Of a stretch of 64,000 nt of DNA, positions 27,431-35,985 are shown piece after piece. This DNA is from Streptomyces sp. NBC_00539 (GTDB taxonomy: Bacteria > Actinomycetota > Actinomycetes > Streptomycetales > Streptomycetaceae). The stretch spans positions 6,839,501 through 6,903,500 of the forward strand of contig NZ_CP107811.1 in NCBI RefSeq assembly GCF_036346105.1, in the 5' to 3' direction. The position numbers and the translations under genes were made by a program. Position 1 is the stretch's first letter. The number at the start of each line of letters is the position of its first letter. The notes beneath the pieces were generated by a model, which ran no database searches, was not told the DNA's origin, and was given only the letters and a program-made list of their open reading frames with translations.

Positions 27431-27724
27431 ATGACTGATCTGAACACCCTGCGGGCAAGCCTCGCGTCGGGTGAGCACGAAATCGCCGACACCCTGGCCT
27501 TCGTCGCCGCGCACTACGAGTATCAGCCGCAGGCGTTTTGCAACGGGGAACTGGAAAATGCCACAGGTGAGAACGAGGGCTATTGCAAGACGCTGGGACT
27601 GGCCCTGCTGGAAGGGCTGAGCGACCCCGGGCTGGCGCCTACAGCACCGTTCACCGCTTCCGCCACGCCGACGCGCACCTGGAGGCCTTCCGCACCGGCC
27701 GGCAGTGACACGTCGACCAACTGA
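27431..27724 (+). CDS. HopJ type III effector-like protein, altered C-terminus
   Basis: 97 residues from the ATG at 27431. Residues 1-65 match the HopJ family in order: LRASLASGEHEIADTLAFVA, HYEYQPQAFCNGELEN, GENEGYCKTLGLALLEGLS. Family members normally continue for 40-50 more residues with a conserved C-terminus; here the end (APFTASATPTRTWRP) does not fit. A one-base shift near 27630 gives AYSTVHRFRHADAHLEAF, which is more protein-like, so a frameshift is likely. HopJ was named in Pseudomonas but occurs widely in bacteria lacking type III secretion, where its function is unknown. Confidence 0.65.
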   Translation: MTDLNTLRASLASGEHEIADTLAFVAAHYEYQPQAFCNGELENATGENEGYCKTLGLALLEGLSDPGLAPTAPFTASATPTRTWRPSAPAGSDTSTN

Positions 27725-28676
27725 TGCCCCGCACCGCCCCGAATGCCCCGGGAAGCCGCCGTGCGCTGCGCCACCACCCTCGCCGACGCCGTGGCCCAGG
27801 CGGTCGCCCGGATCGACCTCCGGGCTGTCCAGGCTTCCGACCACACGGACGACCACCTGCGCGTGAACGCCGCCGCGGGCTGGAACGTCCTCGATCCAGC
27901 CACCGGCCGCGCGATGGCCTGGGCCCGCGCGACGTCGGCGACCCTACCCCCGGCAGCCGGCCGAACACGAAGGACTCGTCCCCGTGAACAGCAGCCGCAG
28001 CGCCGGCGCCGAGACGGCCGAGATCATTGCGGCGGCGCCGATCCTCGGGCCCTCCACGGTGACGGGCAAGCCGATCTCCAGAGTCGACCCACTCCGGGCG
28101 GTCGATCGACGGGCAGGCGGAGGCCGCGGACGTACTGGCGCGGCTCCCGGTGACGCTGGTCGTCGTGGCGCCCGCCGACCCCAGGCGGACGGCTGCGACC
28201 CGGTGCCGGAGATGACCACGGACCGGCTGCGGGGGGTCCGGCGACCACCGCGACCGCAGATCTCGGGGCCACCACTCCACTTGCATCATGTCCAGCGGGC
28301 CTGGCGCTGCCGCGCACGGCAATCGGCCTGCCCGTGATCCGGGGGGCTTCGGGAGCGAACCGACGCTGTGCGCGCAACGCCGGGGCCGAGGGCGAGGCCG
28401 ACGATTTCAACCGTCGCAGCGGACCAGACGCTCCGCGCGGATACGAGGTGGAGCGTCCGGGTCCGGCCAAGGCGCCCCATGACCGAGACGGTCCGAAAGG
28501 CCATGGGGCCGTGGCCGGGAACAGCCGGTGCGGTCGGCGCTGTTTAATCGACGGACGGACCGGCCTGGGAGTGCGGCAGTAAGGCGTTCGCCCCACCACG
28601 CTCCAGGCTCCAGGGTCGCTGTACACCCGCCGCACACTCGGACCAACCGACAGGTGCTTCTGCAGGAGGAATGTTC
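27725..28676. other. Degenerate stretch with a possible GAF fragment
   Basis: About 950 bases with no intact gene. On the minus strand near 27985-28085 one frame reads STLEIGLPVTVEGPRIGAA, resembling the GAF-domain wall of actinobacterial histidine kinases, but without flanking domains. On the plus strand near 27743-27950 a coherent stretch (CATTLADAVAQAVARIDLRA) has no family I know. The right end carries the AGGAGGA site of the PIG-L gene. Confidence 0.35.
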
Positions 28677-29510
28677 ATGACTGACCGGCCCTTGACGCTC
28701 ATGGCTGTGCACGCGCACCCCGACGACGAGGCCACGGGAACCGGAGGGGTTCTCGCGCGGTACGCGGCGGAGGGCGTCCGCACGGTTCTCGTGACGTGTA
28801 CCGATGGAGGTTGCGGTGACGGACCGGGGGGTGTCAAGCCTGGCGATCCCGGGCACGATCCGGCGGCGGTTGCCTTGATGCGCCGTCAAGAGCTCCTGGC
28901 GAGCTGTGATGTCCTCGAGGTCAGCGATCTGGAGCTGTTGGACTATGCCGACTCCGGGATGATGGGCTGGTCGAGCAACGATGCCCCCGGATCCTTCTGG
29001 CGGACTCCCGTAGAGGAGGGCGCCGCCCGACTTGCGGAACTCATGCGGCACTACCGGCCCGACGTGGTGGTCACTTACGACGAGAACGGCTTCTACGGCC
29101 ACCCCGACCACATTCAGGCCCACCGCATCACGATGGCGGCGCTGGAGATGACCGCGCTGACACCCAAGGTGTACTGGACGACGATGCCCCGCTCCAGGAT
29201 GCAGCGGTTCATGGAGATCATGAGAGATTTCCACGAGGACATGCCGGAGCCGGATCCGGCCGAGGCCGCGGCGATGGCCGAGATCGGCCTTCCCGACGAT
29301 GAGATCACCACGTGGGTGGACACCACCGCGTTCAGCGGTCAGAAGTTCGATGCGCTGGCCGCACACGCCAGCCAGGGCGAGAACATCTTCTTCCTCAAGA
29401 TGGGCAAGGAGAAGTTCGGCAAGCTGATGGGCATGGAGACCTTCGTACGGGTCAAGGATGCCACCGGCGCAGCCGTACCCGAGAACGATCTTTTCGCCGG
29501 ACTGCGCTGA
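28677..29510 (+). CDS. PIG-L family N-acetylglucosamine deacetylase
   Basis: 277 residues from the ATG at 28677, favoured over the ATG at 28671 because AGGAGGA (28664-28670) directly abuts the latter. The zinc-binding motif HPDDE is at residues 14-18 and the second metal motif HPDH at 142-145. Length and layout match PIG-L/LmbE deacetylases such as mycothiol-pathway MshB and Mca, which remove acetyl groups from N-acetyl sugars or cleave mycothiol conjugates. It may be a mycothiol conjugate amidase-type enzyme, but the window has no mycothiol genes. It is cytoplasmic, with no signal peptide. Confidence 0.9.
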   Translation: MTDRPLTLMAVHAHPDDEATGTGGVLARYAAEGVRTVLVTCTDGGCGDGPGGVKPGDPGHDPAAVALMRRQELLASCDVLEVSDLELLDYADSGMMGWSSNDAPGSFWRTPVEEGAARLAELMRHYRPDVVVTYDENGFYGHPDHIQAHRITMAALEMTALTPKVYWTTMPRSRMQRFMEIMRDFHEDMPEPDPAEAAAMAEIGLPDDEITTWVDTTAFSGQKFDALAAHASQGENIFFLKMGKEKFGKLMGMETFVRVKDATGAAVPENDLFAGLR

Positions 29511-29522
29511 CCCGTCCCTCCC

Positions 29523-29755
29523 TGCACGGCAGGACCCTGCGCGACGACGACGGCAACCGCTACCGCTTCGACGATGTCCGCATGAATGGACGCGCCACCA
29601 TACACATCCACACCGGCACCGGCCGCGACACCCGCACCGACCTGTTCCAATACCGCCGCGACTGCATCCGGGACAACCACGCCGACACCACCACGCTGCG
29701 CGATGGCCGCGGCCGCATGGTCGACACCGAGTCCTGGGGCCGTCGCCACCACTGA
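29523..29755 (+). pseudogene. 3' fragment of a hypothetical gene
   Basis: About 77 residues, LHGRTLRDDDGNRYRFDDVR then GRATIHIHTGTGRDTRTDLF and DTTTLRDGRGRMVDTESWG, ending at a normal stop. Composition is that of a real beta-rich protein, but no start codon with a ribosome site exists and the frame enters directly from the PIG-L 3' end. I infer that the 5' part was lost. Family unknown. Confidence 0.45.
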
Positions 29756-30154
29756 CCGGTGTCAGGTGCGGGCGGTCGCCTGGACGGCTGGCGACCGCCC
29801 GCACCACACCCTGAAGAAGGCGCGTCGGCAGGCCCGAGTGAGTGAGCAGGGCAGTGCCGGGGCTGCGGGTCCGGAGGCTTCCGGTGCCGACAGAGAGCCA
29901 GGGCAACAGCCCGCCGAGTCGGGCCTCGGCCGTGACGGCTCGAAGCAGGCGACGAGAGGCTGAGGCCCGGGAGCCGGGCGCGGGTCTCGACGACGTCGGT
30001 CAGGACCTCGCATGCACAGACTCGGCGAGGGCCAGGACGGGGAGGGGTGGGGACAGCCCCCGTATCCCCCCGGGCGTCAGCCGGATGGGCAACTGGTGCG
30101 GCGCCCCGGCACGCTGGGCAGGAACGGCACAGGCAACAGAAGCAGGAGCAATCG
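29756..30154. other. Intergenic stretch
   Basis: About 400 bases without a gene. Its right end carries AGGAG at 30143-30147, the ribosome site that sets the GTG start of the next gene. Confidence 0.4.
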
Positions 30155-31321
30155 GTGAACGCACGTGCGGGGGGCGCAGCACTGTGGGCGGGGATTTGTA
30201 CGTTGGTCGTATCAGGGGTCTTCCCGGCGGCCGCGGCGGAGCAGGCGCCGGCCTTGCCGCCCGCCGGCCTCAAGGAGGCCATCGAGCAGACGGTCGCGGA
30301 CGGATTCCCGGGTGCCGTGGCATACGCCAGGAACGGAGAACGGGAGTCACGGATGGCGGCCGGGCTCGCGGACACGGCGAGTGGCGAGCGGGCCCGGCCG
30401 GACCATCGGTTCCGGATCGCCAGTAACACCAAGTCGTTTGTGTCGACGGTGCTTTTGCAGCTGGAGGGCGAAGGGCGGATCTCGCTCGACGACAGCGTGG
30501 AGAAATGGCTGCCCGGCATGGTCCAGGGAAACGGCAACACTGGCAAGGCCATCACCATCCGGCAACTGCTCAACCACACCTCCGGCATCTACGACCCCAC
30601 CACCGAACCGGAGTTCTTCGCCCCCTACCTGGAGCGCCACGAATGGGGCCACGTTTACACCCCTCGGGAGGTGATCGCCCGTGCCGTCCGGCACCAGCCG
30701 CTCTTCGCGCCCGGCGGCGGCTGGTCGTACTCCAACACCAACTACCTCCTCGCCGGTCTGGTGATCGAGGCGGTAACACGTCACAGTGCGCCCTCCGAAA
30801 TTCATCGGCGGATTCTCGCCCCGCTCGGCCTGAAGGACACCTCCTTCCCGTTGACCGATCCGGCCATTCACGGCCCCCATCTTCACGGCTACGACCTCAC
30901 GGGACGCGACGTGACCCGATTCAGCCCGTCTTACGACTGGACTGCCGGCGCCATGATTTCCACGGTTAACGACCTGGCCCACTTCCACCGCGCCCTGTTC
31001 ACCGGCCGGCTGCTGCGCCCCGCCCAGCAGCGCGAACTCCTGACAACGGTGCAGTTCCCCAAGGCGCCGGCGTACGGACTCGGCGTGCAGCGCATGGATG
31101 TGCCATGCGGCTCGGAGCAGGACACCAAGCCGATCAGTGTCTGGGAGACCGACGGCGGCGGGCCGGGCTTCACCAGCGTGTCCCTCACCACCGCCGACAA
31201 TGAGCGACAGCTGGTCCTGGCCGTCAATGTCTACGACCTCGGCGAGGACCTCAAGGGCGAACCGCCCGTCCCCCGCAGCAAGGGACTGCTGAAGGCGCAG
31301 ATGACAGCCCTGTGCGGCTGA
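30155..31321 (+). CDS. Secreted serine hydrolase (DD-peptidase/beta-lactamase-like)
   Basis: 388 residues from the GTG at 30155, which follows AGGAG. A signal peptide ends near PAAAA (residue 28). All motifs of the family are present: the nucleophile SNTK (Ser90, Lys93), YSN (192-194), and a C-terminal GGG/GPG motif replacing HxG. Such enzymes are D-alanyl-D-alanine carboxypeptidases, esterases or beta-lactamase-related hydrolases acting outside the membrane. It is the intact counterpart of the truncated paralogue at 15679-16608. No operon partner is evident. Confidence 0.9.
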   Translation: MNARAGGAALWAGICTLVVSGVFPAAAAEQAPALPPAGLKEAIEQTVADGFPGAVAYARNGERESRMAAGLADTASGERARPDHRFRIASNTKSFVSTVLLQLEGEGRISLDDSVEKWLPGMVQGNGNTGKAITIRQLLNHTSGIYDPTTEPEFFAPYLERHEWGHVYTPREVIARAVRHQPLFAPGGGWSYSNTNYLLAGLVIEAVTRHSAPSEIHRRILAPLGLKDTSFPLTDPAIHGPHLHGYDLTGRDVTRFSPSYDWTAGAMISTVNDLAHFHRALFTGRLLRPAQQRELLTTVQFPKAPAYGLGVQRMDVPCGSEQDTKPISVWETDGGGPGFTSVSLTTADNERQLVLAVNVYDLGEDLKGEPPVPRSKGLLKAQMTALCG

Positions 31322-31556
31322 GGCGGCGTCACGGCCGCCGCCGCCCTGGTTCCTGCTGCGGTGGTGCGTGAGGTGTGTGCCGTGTCCGCCCGGGGGTTGA
31401 GCCCGTCGTGGGGCGGTGCGCGATGGAGTGCCGCCAGAGCTCCGCCGTCCCCGGGTCGACCGGCCGCCGGTGGTGGAGTCGCGCGACCGCACGGCCGTCG
31501 GCCCCCGGGTCTTCCGGACCCGCCATCGGCGTGCGGACCGATCGGGGGGAGTCCCT
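31322..31556. other. Intergenic stretch
   Basis: About 235 bases downstream of the serine hydrolase; no gene or clear terminator seen. Confidence 0.3.
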
Positions 31557-31810
31557 TGCCTTCTGCACCTGCCCGCATACGCCGGCCCTACTCCGTCTGG
31601 GGGCGCCGCCTGATCTCCTTCGCCACGGGTGGCGCCCTCGCGCTTACGGGGTGGTCGCTCCGCCCGCGCCCGCGCTCGCCGCGACCGGCCCGCTCGCCTA
31701 TGTGGCCAACATCGGTGGCAACACCGTCTCGGTGTTCGACACGGCGACCAACGCGGTGACCGCGACCGTCCCTGTCGGGAGCAGCCCCCTCACGGTGGCG
31801 CTGACCGGTC
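31557..31810 (+). pseudogene. YVTN beta-propeller protein, 5' relic
   Basis: A TTG at 31557 opens a signal-peptide-like stretch (RRPYSVWGRRLISFATGGAL). A frameshift near 31650 leads to ALAATGPLAYVANIGGNTVS followed by VFDTATNAVTATVPVGSSP, which is a textbook YVTN repeat. After one repeat the text stops making sense near 31810. Full-length relatives have seven or more repeats and are secreted. This copy is dead. Confidence 0.7.
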
Positions 31811-32053
31811 GGGCGGCCCTCGTCGTTGCTCACGCAGGCGCAGGCCAACGGGCTCCGTAGAGCGCCGTAGGCAAAGGGGTGTGCCGGGGTTTTGGGAACG
31901 GTGAAGGTCTGGGCCGCGCACGACGGGTGCCGGTTTGGACGCGGGCGGTTTGACCGGTGGCCGTGGTGACTGACCGGTGCCGTGTTCGTTGAACGCATCA
32001 TCCTGACACGTGGCTCCGTACGCCACGTTGTCCATACGAAGGGGGAGGCACCT

Positions 32054-32851
32054 GTGAGGGGTTCAACGGCAGGGCGTGTGACACGGGGTTGGGCGCGGCG
32101 GGCGCGGTGGGCAGGTGTTGCGTTGACGGCGGCATGCCTGGCCCTGCCGGTGACGTCCGCGCAGGCGGTCTCCGGTGGTAGCAGCGTGATGAGCGCCTCC
32201 CAGTTTCCCTACATGGTGTCCGTGCAGGGGCCAGTCGTGATGTGTGAAGGGGCGCTGGTCGACCTCAAGCACGTCGTCACTACCGCCACCTGCGTGAGCG
32301 CCCTCGCACCCTCCGACGTCAACGTCCGCGTCGGCTCCAACAAGTACTACGATGGCGGACTTTCAGAGGCCGTGACGGTGATCACCGTGCATCCGGCGTT
32401 CGACAAGAGCACCTACGACAGCAACATCGCCGTGCTCACGCTGGCCCGCACCCTGCCCGCCGGCACGTCGATCAAGCCGATCCCCCTTGCCGAGAACGAT
32501 CCCCCGGGCGGGAGCCTCGGCGTCGTCACCAGCTTCGGCGCGACGAACACCGAAAACGCCTTGCCCGACCTCTTGCAGCAAGCGCCACTCACCACACTCT
32601 CCGCCACCCAATGCCAGAACTTCAAAGGCGGGAGGGTCACCATCCGTATGATGTGCGCCGGCGACCAGACAGGCGTCAAGGACCTCTGTCCGGCAGACCA
32701 GGGCACCCCACTCGCCTACCAGGGCCGGCTGGTCGGGATCTACTCCTGGGGCGGCAGCTGCGGGCTGGCAGCCCCAAATTCCAGCAGTCCCGTATTCAAC
32801 CGCATCAGCACCTTCGCCACCTGGATCAACTCCGTGATGAGCAACGGCTGA
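32054..32851 (+). CDS. Secreted trypsin-like protein with all three catalytic residues replaced
   Basis: 265 residues from the GTG at 32054, preceded by GGGAGG (32042-32047). The signal peptide ends near TSAQA (residue 38). The fold follows S1A trypsins, but the His site (normally TAAHC) reads TTATC (Thr79), the Asp site (normally NDIAL) reads SNIAV (Asn124), and the Ser site (normally GDSGGP) reads ADQGTP (Gln216). Conserved Cys pairs and the GIYSWGGSCG region remain. The gene is open with normal codon use, so the loss is of activity, not of protein. It is probably a serine-protease homologue acting by binding, for example as a decoy or adhesin; that role is inferred. Confidence 0.88.
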   Translation: MRGSTAGRVTRGWARRARWAGVALTAACLALPVTSAQAVSGGSSVMSASQFPYMVSVQGPVVMCEGALVDLKHVVTTATCVSALAPSDVNVRVGSNKYYDGGLSEAVTVITVHPAFDKSTYDSNIAVLTLARTLPAGTSIKPIPLAENDPPGGSLGVVTSFGATNTENALPDLLQQAPLTTLSATQCQNFKGGRVTIRMMCAGDQTGVKDLCPADQGTPLAYQGRLVGIYSWGGSCGLAAPNSSSPVFNRISTFATWINSVMSNG

Positions 32852-32979
32852 CCCTGACCCGATGCATCCCCAACCTGGTAGTCGGCGGCCTCGCTTTCTC
32901 TTCGGCCAGGCTGAGCCGTCCCGGCCCACCCGGCCTCAGCCCGCCGCTGCTTGATCGTCCCGGCTGACCGCCGGCATGA

Positions 32980-33016
32980 GTGAGGGCCCGAACCGCTCCG
33001 CGATCCGGGCCCTCAC
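32980..33016. terminator. Bidirectional hairpin terminator
   Basis: Perfect 11-base arms GTGAGGGCCCG (32980-32990) and CGGGCCCTCAC (33006-33016) with a 15-base loop. It lies between the plus-strand trypsin-like gene and the minus-strand csbD relic, which converge here, so it can serve both. Confidence 0.75.
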
Positions 33017-33027
33017 GGCGCGTAGGT

Positions 33028-33135
33028 TCAGTGCTTGAACACGTCCTTGATCTTCTCCTTGGCTTCACGCGCTTCGCCTTTGGTCTGCTCCGCGCGGCCC
33101 TCGCCGGCCAGCCGCTCATCGCCCGTCAGGCGGCC
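33028..33135 (-). pseudogene. CsbD family protein, C-terminal fragment
   Basis: The last 35 residues (GRLTGDERLAGEGRAEQTKG then EAREAKEKIKDVFKH) match the C-terminus of CsbD-like general-stress proteins, which are about 60 residues. The N-terminal half (usually a KMKGK segment) is replaced by unrelated text and no start codon fits. Confidence 0.65.
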
Positions 33136-33176
33136 AGCACATCCAGGATCTCCGCGATCTCGACGGGGACCGACAG

Positions 33177-33458
33177 ATGGGGCGCCGCACCCTGCCCATG
33201 CTCTTCGGCGAGACGCTACACGCCGCTACTTCGCCGTGCTCCTGTTCCTCTTCCCCGCCCTCATCCACACCCTGCTGTACGCGTCGTTACCATTCGGGCC
33301 TGCCCGTCCTCGGCTGCGACCTGGCCCTCACTGCCTCATGCTGGACCGTCGCCTACCGGGTTCTTCACCTCTCCGGACGGCACGCAGACCACAAAACCTA
33401 CATGGGCTACACGTACATCTACTGCCTCGTCCTGGGGAGCGGCATCCTCGTTTTCTGA
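33177..33458 (+). pseudogene. UbiA-family prenyltransferase, C-terminal relic
   Basis: The reading GRRTLPMLFGETL, then (after compensating frameshifts near 33215 and 33280) RRYFAVLLFLFPALIHTLL and GLPVLGCDLALTASCWTVAY, then GRHADHKTYMGYTYIYCLVL, matches the last membrane helices of UbiA-type prenyltransferases, where ADHRTYM-like text is typical. The catalytic Asp-rich loops of the N-terminal part are missing. Confidence 0.55.
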
Positions 33459-33559
33459 ACCCGCCCCCGCTCCGTGCGACACCGTCAACGCGAAAGCCGA
33501 GCACCCCATGGAGGGCTTGCTTCCGATCCCCGCCACCCCAACTCTGCGGCCTTGGTAGG

Positions 33560-34059
33560 TACTTGATGCGGTCAGTCGAGGATGGGGACGGGCAGGGGCA
33601 GGCTGACCGCGAGCCCGTCCCGCCCAACCTCACGTGCGACACCGGCCGCCAAGAGGGCGGCGAGGCACGCAATTACTCCGACGGCGCCTGGAGCCGCGTT
33701 TCCCCCGCACCACCGCCATCGCCGGCCTCTACGACGACAGCGCCAAGGAGGTCAAGGGCATCACCGCCGTCTGGCACGCCTCGGCCCCGCTACTACCGCG
33801 GCCCCCGACCGCCGCCGACCGCTCGCACCCGCATGTCCTTCTGGCGTTCCCGCCTGAGGCCTTATGTGGCAAAGCCTGCGCTTGGGCTCGGGTGGAGGCC
33901 CGCCTTGCGGAGCTGCGCGAACCGTTTGCGACCGAATGCGAGGGCTGGGCGGGCCGCCAGGACTCCTTCCAGGACTTCAGCGCGATTCTGCGTGAATGGG
34001 GCGACGTGATGACCGAGGCAGCGACCCGCGGTTGGGGGCTGCTGGTCGGTCTGCCCTAG
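33560..34059 (+). pseudogene. Frameshifted hypothetical gene
   Basis: The second part reads naturally (IAGLYDDSAKEVKGITAVWH, LLAFPPEALCGKACAWARVE, FATECEGWAGRQDSFQDFSA) and ends at 34059. The first part lies in a different frame (GGEARNYSDGAWSRVSP), with a shift near 33700. No family was recognised. The 3' end overlaps the end of the convergent minus-strand gene by four bases. Confidence 0.4.
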
Positions 34060-34373
34060 GCCAGGAGCGCCGTCGTGCACTGTTCGGTGAGGTCTTCGGC
34101 GTGCGGTGGTAGGGGAGTGCCTGTGCGCAGGTGGCGGCGGACCACGGTGAGCGGCAGGTCGACGAGTGCCAGGACGATGCGGTCTTGGCCCTGCTCGTTC
34201 TGTGCGCCCAGGGCTTCCGCCAGTCGGGCCAGGGCTGCGAACACCCGGCGGTTGCCGGCGTCGGCGCGCCGGCTGAGCTCCTCGGGCCAGTCGGCGCCGC
34301 CGAAGTCGGCAGCGCCGTAGAGGAGGAGGACCGCCTCGTCCAGGCCAAGGCCGCGCCCCGCCGCCGCGGTCAC
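34056..34373 (-). CDS. TetR C-terminal-like small protein without HTH
   Basis: 105 residues starting with a GTG that overlaps the stop of the deacetylase gene (GTGA), so it is translated with it. The sequence (LDEAVLLLYGAADFGGADWP, FAALARLAEALGAQ, IVLALVDLPLTVVRRHLRTG) is all-helical and resembles the ligand-binding C-terminal domain of a TetR regulator. There is no helix-turn-helix, so it cannot bind DNA as a TetR does. It is either a 5'-truncated regulator placed by chance behind the deacetylase, or a small dimerising partner. Family call is tentative. Confidence 0.5.
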   Translation of the reverse strand: MTAAAGRGLGLDEAVLLLYGAADFGGADWPEELSRRADAGNRRVFAALARLAEALGAQNEQGQDRIVLALVDLPLTVVRRHLRTGTPLPPHAEDLTEQCTTALLA

Positions 34374-35146
34374 GGCGCTTGCGACGCGAGGAACTCGCGC
34401 AGGTCCACGACCGCGTACTCCTCCTCCAGGGCCGCGTCGATGATCTTCGGCAGGGCCTCGGCGTCGAGTACCACCCCGTCACCCGTGCTGCTCCCCACAT
34501 GCATCTGCAGGACGGCCCCGGGCTCCAGCGAGTCCACCGCCCTGCGTACCGCCTCGTTCACGGTCATGCCGCCGGCCGGCCCCAGGTAGCCGTTCGTGTC
34601 GTTGGTGAACTCGATCGCCGCGTAACCCAGGTCGTTGACGTCCGCAACCGAATCCTCGGTCGTCGAGCTGTACGGGAACCGGAAGAACGGCAGGGGCTCG
34701 GCCGCCGACGCCTTACGGATCGCCGCATCCGCCGCGCGGACCTCCCGCGCCCGCTCCTGCGTACTCAGGTCGTCGAAGTAGGGGTGGCTGTAGGAGTGGT
34801 TGCCCAGCCCGTGCCCCGCCTCGGCCATCGCGCGCACGGCCGCCCGACGGGCCTCGGCGTACATCCCCGTGGGGAAGAACGTGGCGGGCGCCCTCCGTCG
34901 GCGCAGCTCCGCCAGGACCGTGCCCAGGCCGCTCTCGTCCCACGCGGCGTTGAAGGTGAGAGCCACCACCCTGCGGGACGTGGGTAGCCGCCGGATCTCT
35001 CGCCCGAGAAGCCCCGCCGGCGGCCGGGGACCCGCGACGGGACCGGTCCCGCGCCCCCGGGCCGTCGGCGCGGCCAGAGTGTTCGGACCGGGCCCCAGCC
35101 CCGCGGCCAGCAGCGCCTCCAACACGGCACGTCGTCCCACCGTCAC
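34370..35146 (-). CDS. Secreted polysaccharide deacetylase (NodB domain)
   Basis: 258 residues from the GTG at 35146, chosen because GAGGGAG lies about 9 bases upstream; longer frames to 35512 have poor coding character. The N-terminus has a twin-arginine-like or Sec-like segment (RRAVLEALLAAGLGPGP). The NodB domain shows LTFNAAWDES, ATFFPTGMYAE, GNHSYSHPYFDDL, FFRFPYSST and LQMHVGSS. The first motif, usually TFDDG, has Asn-Ala in place of the two Asp, so the catalytic base is missing; the zinc ligands HSYSH are kept. Several Streptomyces relatives share this TFNAAWDE form, so activity may be altered rather than lost. Confidence 0.8.
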   Translation of the reverse strand: MTVGRRAVLEALLAAGLGPGPNTLAAPTARGRGTGPVAGPRPPAGLLGREIRRLPTSRRVVALTFNAAWDESGLGTVLAELRRRRAPATFFPTGMYAEARRAAVRAMAEAGHGLGNHSYSHPYFDDLSTQERAREVRAADAAIRKASAAEPLPFFRFPYSSTTEDSVADVNDLGYAAIEFTNDTNGYLGPAGGMTVNEAVRRAVDSLEPGAVLQMHVGSSTGDGVVLDAEALPKIIDAALEEEYAVVDLREFLASQAP

Positions 35147-35611
35147 CTCGGTCGCTCCCTCGGGCACCGCGCCACCCCGCGCGGCGCTCCCACGAGTGTG
35201 CGAGAGCAGCGGGTGAGGGTCCCGCGCGGCCGTGCCGGGCAGCCGGGTGATCTCTGCGCGCCGCACCGACGGGGCCCGGTGTAGCCGGTGCGCTGACGTC
35301 TGCACCGGCGCGACGAGCGCAAGGCCGTTCGCCGTGCGCCCGCCCGGCCGCCGCGGGCCGGCGATCCCTTCGCCGGACCCGTCGTCAGGGTGCCCGTCTG
35401 CGACCCGGCGGTGGTTCACCGTCCTACCAGGTCGTAGCCGAGGGAGTCGACGCTCGCGTATAGGGGGGCGGACAGCCCCCGCTGGAGCGGATGGGCGGTG
35501 AACAACGGCCAAAGAAAGGCACGAAAGGGCGGCCGAGAGTCTTGCCCCTGCTGCCCTTTCTGCCGGTCAGAGGCCATCCGGGCGCTCAAGTCCTGAGGGG
35601 TTCGCAAGCCT
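35147..35611. other. Gene-free stretch
   Basis: About 465 bases between the deacetylase start and the tRNA relic. A GAGCGGATG at 35484-35492 is the exact inverse of the CATCCGCTC that ends the tRNA relic at 35633-35641. No gene was recognised. Confidence 0.4.
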
Positions 35612-35641
35612 ATAGCGCGGGTTCGATTCCCCTCATCCGCT
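35612..35641 (+). other. tRNA 3'-end relic (possible attachment site)
   Basis: The stretch GCGGGTTCGATTCCCCTCAT followed by CCGCTC has the T-arm loop TTCGATT and the acceptor end ATCCGCTC typical of actinobacterial tRNA-Gly genes (from memory). No anticodon arm, D-arm or matching GCGGAT 5' end lies at the right distance, so this is only the 3' end. Such 3'-end duplications are left by integrative elements that insert in tRNA genes. It is followed directly by a terminator, as after a real tRNA. Confidence 0.5.
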
Positions 35642-35645
35642 CTTG

Positions 35646-35680
35646 AACGAAAGCCCTGGTCAGAGGTCAGGGCCTTCGTT
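35646..35680 (+). terminator. Hairpin terminator after the tRNA relic
   Basis: Arms AACGAAAGCCCTG (35646-35658) and CAGGGCCTTCGTT (35668-35680) pair at 12 of 13 positions with a 9-base loop, followed by GTTGTG. This is the type of terminator found directly behind Streptomyces tRNA genes. Confidence 0.7.
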
Positions 35681-35985
35681 GTTGTGCGGGTTGCCCGGTG
35701 GCCTTTGTATCCGGGGCGTGTCGGAGGGGGCTCGGGCTGGTATCGAACCGGAGTGTCCGGCGAGTCAGCCGACGGCATGCCGGGTGCCGTCGCCTGACGG
35801 CCGGCAGGGATGCGACCTGCGGTTTCTCCGGGTGCGAGGAGGGTGGCCCCATGGCTCCGGGTGTCCGTGCGAGGCGCTGGCCTGTCCGCTAGCTGCCGTA
35901 TCGTTCGGATTGCGGGGCGGTCGCCCGCACGTCGGGGCCGTGAAGTCGGCCCGTCCGCGCGTCCGTCGTTTGAACAGGAGTGCCT

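Noticed and set aside
35481-35641. A complete tRNA between GAGCGGATG and CATCCGCTC
   Set aside because: The two are 158 bases apart and no anticodon or D-arm folds; only the 3' end is tRNA-like.
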